From Saccharina japonica (Eukaryota; Sar; Phaeophyceae; Laminariales; Laminariaceae), in NCBI GenBank assembly GCA_008828725.1, contig MEHQ01000660.1, positions 408,804 to 472,803 of the forward strand: 64,000 bases of DNA, in the 5' to 3' direction. Positions 47,015 to 58,519 of this stretch are shown here, in pieces (position 1 is the stretch's first letter; every line of letters begins with the position of its first letter). A model generated the notes under the pieces. It ran no database searches, was not told where the DNA came from, and worked only from the letters and a program-made list of their open reading frames with translations. The position numbers and the translations under genes are program-made.

Positions 47015-47677
47015 GTGGGTAAAGCCGCCGATTCCGCTCCTGATCGTCCTCGCGATTGGTCGTGGTCGGGGTACGTGTATGGAATGTTGCAGAGCAGCCG
47101 TCTCATCGGCGTCGGTTCGCTGTGGTGTGGTGTACCGAGTCGCGCCGCATTGTACGACGTGTATCGTAACATAGATCTACACCGCGCCGCACAGCACTTT
47201 CGTTTTTTGTTTTTTTATTATACCCGCGTTCAACCGCTCCGTCGGACTCACAAACGAAGTAATCGCCGTGAGAGGACCCTCGAAGGCCTTATCAAGCAGT
47301 GTTTATTGCTCGCGGCGCGGTGCAGTTCAAGTTGGGGAAATCACTGTTCTCAACGAGCTCTGCCCGCACCGTACGTGTTTGAGACCCACAACACCGTAAA
47401 GTGCGTGTTTGAACCGTACGACAGCGCACCACATCCCACGAAACCGTTCAACTATCACAGATCTCAAAGCTCGATATCCAAAAGAATTCGTCCGTTTCGT
47501 TGCCGACTAATGACGTCGAGAAAAAAGGCCGAACATATCTTTAACCTGATTTTTGTTTTCGTAAGCGCCAGCGGGCGAGGGGAATCGGACATATTCGACA
47601 AAAATGAACATGCACCTGTACTAAACTCACGTACACAGGTCGTAATACATACAATACCCCAATCAACTGTACATTAA
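47015..47677 (+). CDS. Conserved unknown protein or exon (220 codons open)
   Basis: The frame is open from about 46975 to TAG at 47675 with no internal stop. It begins best at an intron acceptor-like AG near 46970, because the first in-frame ATG is about 60 bp inside. It reads KAADSAPDRPRDWSWSGYVY, GVGSLWCGVPSRAALYDVYR, RKKAEH and GESDIFDKNEHAPVLN. The D1 copy (14315-14965) keeps these stretches in register but has a stop, so selection acted at least in the past. It is rich in Arg and Ser, with no signal peptide and no family I recognise. A part of a multi-exon gene is more likely than a stand-alone protein. Confidence 0.45.
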   Translation: MGKAADSAPDRPRDWSWSGYVYGMLQSSRLIGVGSLWCGVPSRAALYDVYRNIDLHRAAQHFRFLFFYYTRVQPLRRTHKRSNRRERTLEGLIKQCLLLAARCSSSWGNHCSQRALPAPYVFETHNTVKCVFEPYDSAPHPTKPFNYHRSQSSISKRIRPFRCRLMTSRKKAEHIFNLIFVFVSASGRGESDIFDKNEHAPVLNSRTQVVIHTIPQSTVH

Positions 47678-48027
47678 TTATGATACACTCTACGATTTTG
47701 GACAAACTCGTGTGTATAATTCAGATCGCGAACTTGGTTAACGTATTCGAAGAGGTGAGGTCACTTTGATTCTTCCGTGAGTGTGCACGGTGTAAATGTC
47801 TCCTCGTAACTGCAATCTAGGCAAACCAACGTGGTACAGGGTCCGCAAGCCCATCACACCATCACGAGACAAGCCCTGCAATCGGATTCGCGTTGAGTAC
47901 AAAGGGGGAAAGGAAGACCCCTCGGCGAAATAGCAGAATGAATGCTTCTCCGGGGAACAGAAAAAGTAGCCTTTAAGCTGTCTTGAACCGGCCACCAGTA
48001 GCCCAACAGCTGCAGGCAGTGCCATTG

Positions 48028-48390
48028 GCGGTGTGGCGTTGTGGCTGGAAGCAAACTCGAACGTGACATCAAGCGAAACACCCGGTTGGTGGTGTGCTGC
48101 CGACTGGCGTACGTGCGCGACCCAAAAATAGGGGTAAACACTGATTTGAAGCCTCGTTGAAGCACCAAGGGGAGGGTGGCTATGAGGACCAGCATGAGGC
48201 ATCGATATATCAGCTCAATCGTAAATATTCTCGAACTAGATTATGCCGAGTCATACCATTGTATAGGCAATACGACATACTGTAGACCCAGCACTGTGCC
48301 GACACCCCTATCAAGTTTGGTGTGTGTTTTAGTCGGACAGTTGCTGGCCTGGAAACTGTGGAGAGCTGTTGAAACTATTTTGTCCTGAAT
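48028..48390 (+). pseudogene. Conserved frame in block D2
   Basis: RCGVVAGSKLERDIKRNT and VVCCRLAYVRDP, then a stop near 48155. Further on come SYHCIGNTTY and, 5 bp out of step, CADTPIKFGVCF. It matches 15346-15745, where these parts are joined in one frame. Broken copy, function unknown. Confidence 0.35.
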
Positions 48391-48570
48391 GAGTTGATGA
48401 ACCGACGATATGTCCGCTTGGACAACGCCTAGGGATGTTAGAACAACCCCGTGGCGGCTAGACAAAATACCCTTTGTGCCGGGGAATCGATGAGGTCTAC
48501 CCCTCTATACGTGTGATACTGCACAAATAACGAATCCCATTGCGGTTTATCAGTTTCGAAAGGTGTTACA

Positions 48571-48691
48571 TTAGGGAAGATCGACCATGGTGTATATAGG
48601 TTTGACCAGCATTGCGTTAACGCGGTGCCAACCGTTCGTTTCTAGAAGTGGTACGACGTATACACAGCTGTTCCCCGAAAAATACTTGGAA
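48571..48691 (-). CDS. Candidate second exon of ankyrin gene 4
   Basis: With acceptor TTTTGTCAG|TTCCAAG the frame runs SSKYFSGNSCVYVVPLLETN and ends MVDLP plus TAA, about 39 residues. The intact type D gene has an immediate stop at the same place, so coding use is not conserved. Confidence 0.25.
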
Positions 48692-48795
48692 CTGACAAAA
48701 TTTCAACGAAAAGGACAGCCTAATTTTGTTTGTCATATCATCTGGATACCCATCACATACATACCTGATACCCTGGTGTATACGACAGCACTCAC
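48692..48795 (-). other. Candidate 104-bp intron at the 3' end of ankyrin gene 4
   Basis: The donor is GGCAG|GTGAGT, a near-perfect consensus, and the acceptor TTTTGTCAG. Its position matches the other four paralogues. Confidence 0.45.
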
Positions 48796-50904
48796 CTGCC
48801 GACGACCGACACGAAGGACTTGTTACCGCCCGTCTTCGTCGATCTGATAACTCGCATACCGGCGCAGGGGGGGGGTGTTTCACGGCTTGCGGATAGGAGG
48901 GGACACCAACATAAGCAGCCGTATCAGTAGTGGCACCATCACCGCTCCCGTAGTCATCCGCTTCTTGTCCTGAGAGCCACGCCCACGATCGAGCCCGGTA
49001 CGCTGGTCCACGGTGCAGCATCCGGTGGATGGCGATTACCTCTTTCCGATCAACCTGAACATTCTCCATGAGACATAGCCCAATCATATCTCGGGGGAGT
49101 TTTCCTCCATGGTCACGCGCGGCCTCATCCATCCCCGCCTTGAGGAGGATGCTAACCGCAGCGGGATAGCAGATATAGGCTCTGAGGTGAAGCAGTTGTT
49201 GGCGCTTGATATCCCTATTGGCTAACACCGGCTTCCCCTCCACTCCGTCCACGGCAAGCAGCAGCCGTAGGATTGTGGCCCTGCGAAGGCGAACGGCGAA
49301 GCAGAAGGCTGCACACAACGCCTCCTCGCCTCCGACTGCCGGTATCCCTCCTTCGTTGATCACGACCCGCACGACACCCTCGAAGCCTCTGTGCACAGCC
49401 ACTGCGAACGGACACTTACAATGTTCCTCAGACGCAACCGGCTGCACCGCGCCGAGCGCTAGCAGCCTGGACACTGTGCTCGCATGTCCATGGTCGCACG
49501 CCATGTAGAGCGGCGTCAAGCCCGAGCCGCAACGGTTGAGCTCGGTGACTGATTTAGAGACCAGAATATCGACCAAGTCAACGTTACCGTGTATTTTTCG
49601 CGACGAGTCGCGGCATGTCGCGACATGTCGCGACGCGTGTCGCGGCGTGTTTCGCGGTTAGTGTCGCGACGTCTGTCGCGGCAAGCATCGCGGCGCGTGT
49701 CGCGGCAGGTGTCGCGGCAGGTGTCGCGGTTGGTGCAAGTGTCGCGGCAGGTGTCGCGGCAGGTGTCGCGGTAGGTGTCGCGGCAGGTGTCGCGGCAGGT
49801 GTCGCGGTAGGTGTCGCGGCAGGTGTCGCGGTGTCGCGGCAGGTGTCGCGGCAGGTGTCGCGGCAAGTGTCGCGACGCGTCGTGGCAGGTAGGTGTCGCG
49901 GCAGGTGTCGCGGCAAGCGTCGCGACGCGTCGCGGCACGCGTCGTGACGCGTCGCGACATGCCGCGACACCTGCCGCGACACCTGCCGCGACGAGCGTGA
50001 CGAGGTTCACGTAGATCATCATTTTAGGAGGGGACGTGTAGTCTCCAGGTTTACTGGCCGGTATTACTGTGGGATCAGGGTAGACCTTGCGCTTCGCGCC
50101 TGCACCGGTATAGGGTGGTTCGTCGCTTCGCTCCTCACGGTTTTTAACCAGAAGGCTCTTATGGGATCATATCCTGATGGGACCTGTCTTTTTGGCAGGG
50201 GCGCTGGTGTAGTGGTTATTCTTCACAACAATGTCGCGACACGCCGCGACACGTAACGCGACACAGGTCGCGACACACGCCGCGGCATGTGTCGCGGCGT
50301 GTCGCGGCATATCGCGACGCGTCGCGGCACGCGTCGCGATATGCCGCGACACGTGCCGCGACGCGTCGCGACATGCCGCGACACGCGCCACGAAAAAGTC
50401 AAATAATGTAGATCCGTGAGCCATGTGCAAAGGAACTAACCCGTCGTGTTGTGCCAAGGACGGGTCGGCACCCGCCTCGAGCAGCAACTGAACCATACCC
50501 CTGTCCACGTTCGGGTTTTCGCAAGCTCTCATCAATGGAGTGCACTCTTCGCTATCAGTGAGGTTGGGATCAGCACGACCTTTGTTCAGAAGCAAGCCAA
50601 GTATGTCGACGTTGCAGGTCCATGCCGCTATATGCAGGGCCCGTTCGCCAGGTACGGCGACGGGAACAACCAACTTTGGCCACCGTTGGTAGACAGTAAC
50701 AGACCTGTCGGGGTCTGCTCCTTTATCGAGTAAATATCCGACCATACTGGCGTGCTTAACTAAGGTGGCAGCCGCGACGGGGGTGCAGTTCGCCTCTGGG
50801 TGCCCATTCACGCTAGCTCCAGCCTCGAACTCGATCTTCACCGCATCAAAATTCCGATCGAACACGGCCTGTAACAGCTGTTTGTCTCTCCCAACGGAAG
50901 ACAT
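48792..50904 (-). pseudogene. Ankyrin-repeat gene, type D, copy 2, broken by insertion and frameshift
   Basis: The N-terminal part (50904-50419, 162 codons) starts MSSVGRDKQLLQAVF and runs through ankyrin repeats to VPLHMA. There a GTCGCGAC element enters, and the frame reads through into element sequence and stops. The C-terminal part resumes at 49591 with HGNVDLVDILVSKSV and continues to GPAYRARSWAWLS, near 48960. At 48867-48875 a run of nine C (coding strand) shifts the frame against the paralogue; with one more C the end would read MRVIRSTKTGG and the family tail. The insertion cost about two codons. Both parts remain free of other stops, so inactivation looks recent, unless the insert is spliced out or the C-run is a sequencing error. 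Confidence 0.8.
49592..50418. mobile_element. GTCGCGAC element inserted in ankyrin gene 4
   Basis: On the minus strand it begins CACGGATCTACATTATTTGA then CTTTTTCGTGGCGCG, the same end as the 46039 copy; the other end is shortened to CGTCGCGAAAAATA. Two arrays fill it: 12-bp units GTGTCGCGGCAG (49610-49990) and GTCGCGACAC-type units of the opposite sense (50230-50395). Between them is a 240-bp unique core with no complete gene. The opposed arrays can fold back on each other. Confidence 0.75.
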
Positions 50905-52994
50905 TCCTGAACACTTGGAAATATGTATGTATGTAGATACATGTCAGCAGGGGAAGGAGGCGGACCGATCAATGGAGCGCATAATAAGTATACATTAAAC
51001 TTACTTGGTTTCAGTATATGATCAACTTTCGGGCGGAAGGTATGGCGTTGCGCCCTACGCATTCAAGTCATCGAGTATTTACGGGACACTTGTGTACAGG
51101 CACGGCTTTGAGTGCCTGGACGTGCTCGTTCAGTAAATAAACACAACTGAAACAAATTTGTCTTCACGCGAACGCCTGATTGTGGCTGGCCTTCATTCGG
51201 CCTGTGGTTGATTGAAATAAGTTGTACTCTTGTAAGACTTGAAGTATAAAACCGAGTATGTCACGCTCTATTCATAGCGGCCCGTATTTCACCAATTATG
51301 TGAATTTCGAGAAGATTCTGCAAGCGACGTTCGTGACTGGCTGTATGTAGCGCGGTTTTACCTTGAACAAGCTATAATTTGTTTATGCGAATTCGGCAAA
51401 AGTCTATATAGACCTACCAAAAACTAGATTACGCTAAAAACGTACGGAACACAAGGCCTCTAAACTACAATAGCTGCGGCGAGAAACGAGTGTAACGTTT
51501 GCTTCTGGAAATAAACAGGAAACGAACATTATTGACTGCAGGGGAAAACAGAAAGAGAGGCCGCACCGTTGCTTGGCCGTCTGCCGGAAAAGGAACAACG
51601 CCTTAAAAAGCGTGGTGCGCCAATCCGAAAAATACTCCCCCCGCCTGATGGTGGGATATGCTCAATTATGAACAAATACGTGCTCCAGCGCACCAATTCA
51701 CCCACCTATTGCCAGCCCCGCTCTCAACTTCGATAAAGGCCGTTTTTTACGAGTTCGGGATCCCCGCGAGAGGCTCGTTATCGTATGAAACCAATGAACC
51801 ACATTCAAGACCGCCTATCGTGTGTACTCACAAGTCGATGCTATAATGATAGTCGACGAGGGACGGAAGTGCTAAGATCTTGCCGCAATTAAATTAAGGG
51901 TACCCACCGTGGCCGGGTGGGGAGAGGGGGAGGCCGCTACTGGACCCCTGCCTGAGTCACCAAAGGGGTGCTGAAGATGGGACCACAGGGCATACAGAAC
52001 AATGGAAACACAGTATATGTAACACTACTACTCGTATTGTAATGCCACACTCGATCCACACGCATGAGGATTTCAGGACCTTACCGCAAACATGCCATCC
52101 AAGAATTTTGTTTTGCGTAGTCCGACCAAGGTATTTATGCCCTACTGGTAGCCCCTAAATCAGAACATAGAGGACGTACGTATACGATACTAACAGATAT
52201 ATATACGAGTATATGTATCCGATCGTTCATCCCTTGAACAGCTAAATCCGTCGGACAATATGGAGGTCAGAATGGAACGCCCTACGTTACGGAGGGTGAT
52301 TCAGAGTATCTACCTGAACGAATGAGATAATCAAAAACCTGTGGAACGCGTGATCGAAGTATCACGCACAGCTTGAAAGTATGAGGCTCGACTTAATCCT
52401 CGATCTAACAGCTGCTGACGGTGGTTTCTAATTGCTTTCTTTGCATCTGAACCTGCATACTAAATGCTCCTGATCGTTCATATGCAAGACCCTTTTACTG
52501 AGGATGGGTTTAGCAATTCTCAAACGTGGACGAGATATCTCGACATTACCAGGTCCTGTCACAACCTGCCCCATAGTATCACGAGGACACGTATCCGTCA
52601 AACTTGGGACCAATGCATGGTCGCTCGCTACTGTTACTCTGTGTACCTATTTACGTCCGTTCGCTCCATCCTCATTATTGGTCACCACTACGACTACTAC
52701 TGCTGCCGTACATCGAAGTGTCCACCATAAGTACTGGATAGAAAATAAACAAACAAAAACATAATTCGCGTGAACCAAATAACCACACATAAACAGCACA
52801 CAGGGTACATATACATATCATACCTTCTATAGTCGCGGCCGCAACGAGGGTGAAGCACAGCCACCTCAGCCAAGGCGCCGAACTAGCCCCCCCTTCGCTC
52901 GTCGAATTTTAGAGGAGCGGCGCCACCTTGTCGAAGAAGAGGTCAAGCTGTGCAACAGAGACAGCAACCACCAAACAGGTTTTTATGTTTCGCG

Positions 52995-53268
52995 TAAGGG
53001 TCGTTCTTATCGAGCAACTTTTTTTTCAAAATTTCCAAATATTTTTTTCGCGCATTTTTTAGGACTTCCATATTATCCAAAAATATTTTCCAAATTTTGG
53101 AATGCGAAGCCTTCCAAATTTTGGAATGCGAAGCCTTCCAAATATTTTGCCCTCTGTAAAAATTCCAAATTTCCAAATAAATCCTGTTTGTTCTTGATTT
53201 TCCTGTTTTTTTTCGGAAAATGTATTTTGAAATTTAGGAAAAAAGTTGCTCGATAAGAACGACCCTAA
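52995..53268. mobile_element. Hairpin MITE with AGGGTCGTTCTTATCG ends
   Basis: Left AAGGGTCGTTCTTATCGAGC pairs with the right end TTAGGGTCGTTCTTATCGAG read in reverse, arms about 30 bp. The A/T-rich middle holds two tandem 24-bp units (GGAATGCGAAGCCTTCCAAA). It is absent from the paralogous site near 19400, so it is a young insertion. Confidence 0.75.
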
Positions 53269-53964
53269 TACTGTTATACCAAGGAGCTGATACCTGGTAC
53301 ATGGGGACGAAGGCTATCAACTCGGGGGGTACCAATACATCAACACGTATCCGCGCTGGGGACTTTATTGGAGAAACTCCGAACTTTCTCAGCCTCCCGA
53401 AATATAAGACGCTACTTTGTTGTAAGCTCTCCGTTCGTACGCGCATATGACACGTGCTGTTCCTTGCCTCTTTTAACGTTTTATGTTTTGTAAGCTCTCT
53501 GTTTTTACGGGGTTGGGTATGATACGCGCTGTTCGTTGCGTTTTTGTTGTTGCGGGCAAATGGCTCAAGACTATATACGAGTCGTACGAGTACTGTAAAC
53601 AACAGACAGTTTGTTCGAGTACCCGCAGAAGCAATACGCATGAGATAATTGTTTAACGCCTTTTCTCGAAACAACTGTGTACGTATACGATTTACTGTAG
53701 TATGTATACCGGTATATACTAGATATGCATATACAACTATACGCAACGGTATGTTTTACGCGCGTACGTATGTATTACTCTATGTTTACTATTAATACTG
53801 TATACCTGGTACATACGAAGTGTAAATGTCTACGAGGCACACCAGCCAGTAGCACTACGAGTACGTACACATGCATATATATAGGGTACTGATGCTGTTG
53901 GAGCATTGATTGGTGTTCGGAACCCCGAGAGTCCCACGGTGGTTGAATTACTCCTAATAATGTA

Positions 53965-54052
53965 TTAACCCATTCAGAACTGAAAAAAATGTCCTACACT
54001 AATTCCAAGTAGTTTGTCCCCAAATTCGTGGGACCAGTTCTCAAGGGGTTAA
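53965..54052. mobile_element. Short MITE with TTAACCC ends, copy 2
   Basis: Left TTAACCCATTCAGAACTG, right (reversed) TTAACCCCTTGAGAACTG. 88 bp, same family as 22217-22309. Block D1 has no copy at the equivalent place (about 20770), so it post-dates duplication. Confidence 0.65.
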
Positions 54053-55149
54053 CAGCGGTCATGGCTGGGATGACCAGGACTATATATGTGCGATAATGAA
54101 TACGTATTATATATATTTACTTTGATTGATACGTTGGAATCAAAATTCACTCACTCACCTATGCATGTATACCTTCTCATATCTCTGGGTGGTGGTGACT
54201 GGCGGTATACCACACGGTATATCATACTTCCCGTACGACTGCTGTTGTTTGCTGTTGTGGCTGTTGCGTCGTTGGCATCCTCAACACTGCTGTTCCCGCT
54301 CTTCAGTCCGTACACCAATGGAGGTAAGTAGGTATTAGTGGATGCCGCAGCCACTGTAAATCTGTGCTTCCCTGGTGATGATACATCACACGTATACTGT
54401 CGGTATAATATATGTACATTTCTTCTTTGACGCTAATTTACAGCAGTAAGTGCACGGTAAGTGTAATGCTTTATCTTCGTTGATTAAGTATGTGTTTGTA
54501 TCGAATAGGTTGCGCGATGTTGTATCGATAACTTTTATTGCGTGACTCAAAATACGCGGACGGCTGTGGTGGTGAAGCCCCTGCACCACGAGACGTACGC
54601 TAGGGGCTGAACGAGAGACGACCCCTGAATAACACTTGGTATAGCTCACGGGCAAACGGCAAACCAACCCCGTTGTTTTCCTGCGCGCGAAAAGCGCAAA
54701 CAATATCGAAATACAAAAACCAAGTACGACTCCAAAACAAATACCTGGTACGACGTACGTACGTGGTATCTCGCATGCAGTGAAAAAGGCACCCAACATG
54801 TTTCTCATGCGGCGAGACGGACCCCGTTCAGGTTTATTCTCTAAAAGGCCCCGCCCTGTTATTTTTTCCTACGGAGACAAATCGTACGGGCGTCAAAAAC
54901 AGATTTATGTGCTGCCACCCGCGCCACATAATCTGCCTACGAGTGGTGCCCAGCCGTCGTGCCATGTGGTACGTCCCACGCAGTTTTTTCAAAATGCGTG
55001 CGACAGCGCAATATTTCACCACATACATATTTTGAGCCTGGTTTTGTGCACTAAAAGGGAAGCAAGCAGGAACATGGACTACTCTGTATACCTGTTGACG
55101 CTGTTGATCGCCGACGGAATATTAAATACTTTGACTTTCTTTTTTTCAA

Positions 55150-55445
55150 CATCACAGGTATTATCTTCGCCCTCCTCTTCGCTCTCCCTCTCTAGTCGTA
55201 CCTCTGATCAGGAGTCCCTTCTTCCCCCTCCCCATTACGGTACATACGTGCCTCGCATTTCTATCGCGATAATATTTGAGTACTGTATTCCCTCGTCCAA
55301 TTTCTTCGAATCGTGCCTACCGACGCTATATCGGGCGCTCTCGACAGTTGGTCAACTGGGAATGAAAATCCCTATACGGAGACTCGAACCCTCAACATCA
55401 ACCTTAGCAATCTTGGTGGGTATCTGCTAGACCACTAACCGGTCG
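55150..55445 (-). mobile_element. tRNA-derived SINE-like repeat, minus strand
   Basis: On the minus strand the head reads CCGGTTAGTGGTCTAGCAGA (A-box-like), and about 35 bp later GGGTTCGAGTCTCC (B box). The body ends in the family 3' phrase. It abuts the plus-strand copy head to head. Confidence 0.65.
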
Positions 55446-55796
55446 CCCCGGTAGACCAGTGGTCAGCTTCAAAGGCTACTGGCATTGGTACCCAAGTTCG
55501 AATCCCGCCGTGGAGAGATTTTTACTTTATTTGAAAAAATATAAAGGAACCAATTGCTGAGAGCGCCTTCGTGGCGTGGGTAGGCGGAATCCGACGCAAG
55601 TCGACGAGGGAAGAAAGGGCTGAAGTTTTCTCGCGATAAAAATACAAGGCACGTACCGTAGTGGGAGAAGAGCCTACTTAGTGACCCCGGATCTGAGTTA
55701 CGACTAAAGAGGGAGAGAGAAAGGAAGGGCGAAGATAATAAATGGGATGGACAAAAAACAAACAAACAAACAAACAAACAAACAAACAAACAAAGA
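55446..55796 (+). mobile_element. tRNA-derived SINE-like repeat, best copy, (AAAC)n tail
   Basis: The head GGTAGACCAGTGGTCAGC is an A-box-like sequence and AGTTCGAATCCC a B box 42 bp on, spaced as in a tRNA gene. The acceptor stem cannot be paired, so it is tRNA-derived and not a tRNA. The body contains AATTGCTGAGAGCGCCTTCG; the tail is about nine AAAC units, typical of a SINE 3' end. Confidence 0.75.
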
Positions 55797-55989
55797 CCAA
55801 CCGGGCGACCTGCATGGTACCGTTGAATCGTGTCGAATCTGTTTCAATACGACAGTAGTACGAGTATATTACTGTAGTAGTACAAGTACTTTACCCTTTG
55901 CACATTCCATATTTGAATAGTTTCTGGCTCGCCTGTTTTTCCTGATGTGCTACAGGGGTCGTCATTTGAGGTAGAACGGAATTTTCCAG

Positions 55990-56870
55990 GAATGTTGTTT
56001 GTGATTTTTGTTTTGCAGTGGCAACAAAAACAAAACAAACGAGCAGGAAACCAATACCTGTATTTTCAGCTGTTAAAAGAAGCCGGGAACTGCGGCTTTC
56101 GCGGAAACGTAAAACTTGCCTTCGCTACGTTGTACACCTACACTGGGGTACGTTTGGCGCATCTCCCGTCTCGAGTTATCTCGTGTGGTCGAATGACGGT
56201 GGTTGGATCTGGCAACGAAACGAGGCTTGTGTCTCCGAGCTACTGCAAATCTGCAATTGGCTCGCCCCAGCTACGCTCGTAAACGTAATTAATAGTTAAG
56301 CCAGTGTCTCCGTCCACCCGAGGCCTCGCTGACTGGGTTAGGATATAAGCCCGATTATTTTTTCTGGTGCACGTATCTGGACAACCGACTTGCTGCGTGT
56401 TATGCACTTCGGGATGACCCGCCTTGCCGGCAGATCGGAGAACAGTGTGCCGGCCACAAGGGCTCGAATTACGCCGGCATTGAATAGAAGGGAGCTCCAT
56501 TTGGTTGGTTGTTTCACCGAACAGGCCTTCTTGTTCGTCATTTCGATCGGTGGGGCAGAAGGCCTTTGGTGTATAAATACATGTACAAAATTGCAGCTGC
56601 TGCTCGGAGAGAGCTCGACAGCTTTTCTTAGACGTAGATTTTTGCCCTTTTCGTGATAACTGGCGATGACGTCCACCCGGCGACACGCAACTCCCTCATC
56701 GTGCTCGCCGACCCCTGCTCTGCCTACTCTGCCAAGAGCGGTCTCGGCCGTGCCCAACTCATGTCTCACGGGGCTGCGATTTTTCCAGGATTCCATGCCC
56801 TTTTTGTCACGTGCACATACCATACCAACCAGTACATGCTTTTTTGTTCTACACGCAAACCGCATTATTC
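55990..56870 (+). other. Coding-like stretch, gene not resolved
   Basis: After TGTATTTTCAG (56070) two overlapping plus frames are open to about 56290; one ends YLVWSNDGGWIWQRNEACVS, the other carries KLAFATLYTYTGVRLAHLPS. Downstream a frame from 56653 reads VITGDDVHPATRNSLIVLAD and SGLGRAQLMSHGAAIFPGFH with GC-rich codons. The minus strand is also open (56240-56865). No domain is recognised. Confidence 0.25.
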
Positions 56871-57260
56871 AAGATTCTATTTTTTTTATGTACGAGTAGA
56901 CGACCAACCCGGAATTTTATCGTACCGGCTCCTTTTACTGCGGATATACACGTACGTACTATATGTACGAGTACCAGTACCGCTGCAAGCAGTAACAGAG
57001 TATCATATACCAGGTAATTTATAATATGCGATGATATCTGTACAGTATTCATGCGTGCGTGGTATTCAGCAGTACGATAGTGGTCGGTGTGTGCCTGGAT
57101 ATAGTACCGGGCAGGGCCTCGCGTGCGCTCGCGGGCGTGGACATGCGGGCGGTGGGCGCTGCAGCAACGTTTACCAAGAATATGGTGATGGAGAGCGCAC
57201 ATACAAAACACACACGCTCTTTTTTTTTACACGCAGCTACTACTGTACATGCATATATCC

Positions 57261-57287
57261 GTACGTACGTACGTACGTACGTACGTA
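57261..57287. repeat. (ACGT)n microsatellite
   Basis: Six to seven tandem ACGT units, self-complementary. No gene is supported between 56.9 and 57.8 kb. Confidence 0.85.
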
Positions 57288-57851
57288 TCATAACACCTCA
57301 GTACCATAGGGTGATATTTACAAGAAATAAGAAATTCGGAAGCCGTTATATTGAAGCTAGTATAAAACGCATCCTCTCCTCTCATGTAAATAAGAAACCT
57401 AGCCTCCGTTTGTGAGTGTTTTTCATTATTAGGTGTCATGTACTACTGCTGTACACCCCTTGGCAGTACAGAGTCGCTTTGTTCGCCCTAAGCTTAGCTA
57501 CCAATCTACCTCAGTAGGCTACTCCTCGCCGTTACGGGCATTGCGCGTAGCCGCAGGCGGGCGTCAGCCCGCCGCGGCGAAGCCCCCCTTGTATATACGT
57601 ATCTTTATCCTGGGCCGTGCGGTACTTTGTGATTCTACGAAACAAACGTTGGTCAGGGTTTTTCCCCCAAACAAAATGCCCTTCTCACACGGCTATCAAG
57701 CTATTCAGCATGTTTTTACTATTTCTTTTTCACCGAAGAAGCCCCCAAACAGGCTAATTGTTTTTGTTTGGTGTTGGTCTCCGTAACCGGTCATGTAAAA
57801 GTTGTTTACTGAAGACTCGCCGACCGGACATGACCGGCTTGGTTACTTCCG

Positions 57852-58303
57852 GTGGGTTATTGCTCCCCCTATCCCCTACCCCGCAGAACCCCTCTGTACA
57901 TGTATGGAAGCCCCTATATGTCAGAACATCAGTATGATACAGCAGTATCATACAGTAGCAGTAGCCATCGCACCATCAAAGGCCACGGCGGCACAGCGCA
58001 GAGCAGGAAACCTAGGCAAAGGACAATGGGCAACAACGCCGAACCCGTTTAGCTTTCTAATGACAGGCCCGATGGCGGGAATGTAGGCGGGGTCGGCAGC
58101 GATGAACGCTCATCAGGGCCCTCTGATGCGGAGGTGCTACTGTAGCCGTCGGCGAGACTCCTTCCCGGCAACCCCATTCTAGCCGAGGCAAACGATGGCT
58201 ATAATAAGAGCACCCACGTGGTCTGCGTCCAGGGTATGGCTCCGCCAAACGAGTTAAAAAACAAGACCTGGAAGCGAGATCGTTTAGTTCTGTGTGCGTA
58301 GTG
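57852..58303 (+). pseudogene. Near-open coding relic with two TAG stops
   Basis: One frame runs about 150 codons with two TAGs (58050, 58142). Its last third reads LLPGNPILAEANDGYNKSTH then VVCVQGMAPPNELKNKTWKR, ending DRLVLCA plus TAG. The composition looks like real protein and unlike the surroundings. No family is recognised. It could be exons joined across short introns, or a decayed gene. Confidence 0.35.
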
Positions 58304-58519
58304 TTGCGTTCTTTTGGAAGGCCCACCCGCAAGTGTGTTTATTGTCATAGCAAGACGCAGCCTCCCCGCACCGTCCTGGGCACCGCTACATCTTCTTTGT
58401 CGCGGCTCGTGCTCCGCCGGCTCGCCTAGTTTTTATTTACGCTGTACGCCGATGATGATTGACTCATGCCACAGGCCACAACGTCAGATGCCGTTTTCTC
58501 GCGTGATGTACTAGTATGG

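Larger units (their letters stand above)
46940..55070 (+). repeat. Duplicated block D2
   Basis: Second copy of block D with a broken ankyrin gene. Unlike D1 it has an 827-bp insert in the ankyrin gene and a hairpin MITE at 52995, and it lacks the SINE found at 19458. The 50.9-52.99 and 53.27-55.07 kb parts have no supported gene. Confidence 0.8.

Noticed and set aside
49584..50022. Long Arg/Thr- and Ala/Val-rich open frames on both strands
   Set aside because: They are translations of the 12-bp GTGTCGCGGCAG repeat, whose length is a multiple of three, so frames stay open by arithmetic.
55446..55520. tRNA gene
   Set aside because: A and B boxes are present, but no acceptor or anticodon stem pairs properly, and a repeat body with an (AAAC)n tail follows, so it is a SINE head.
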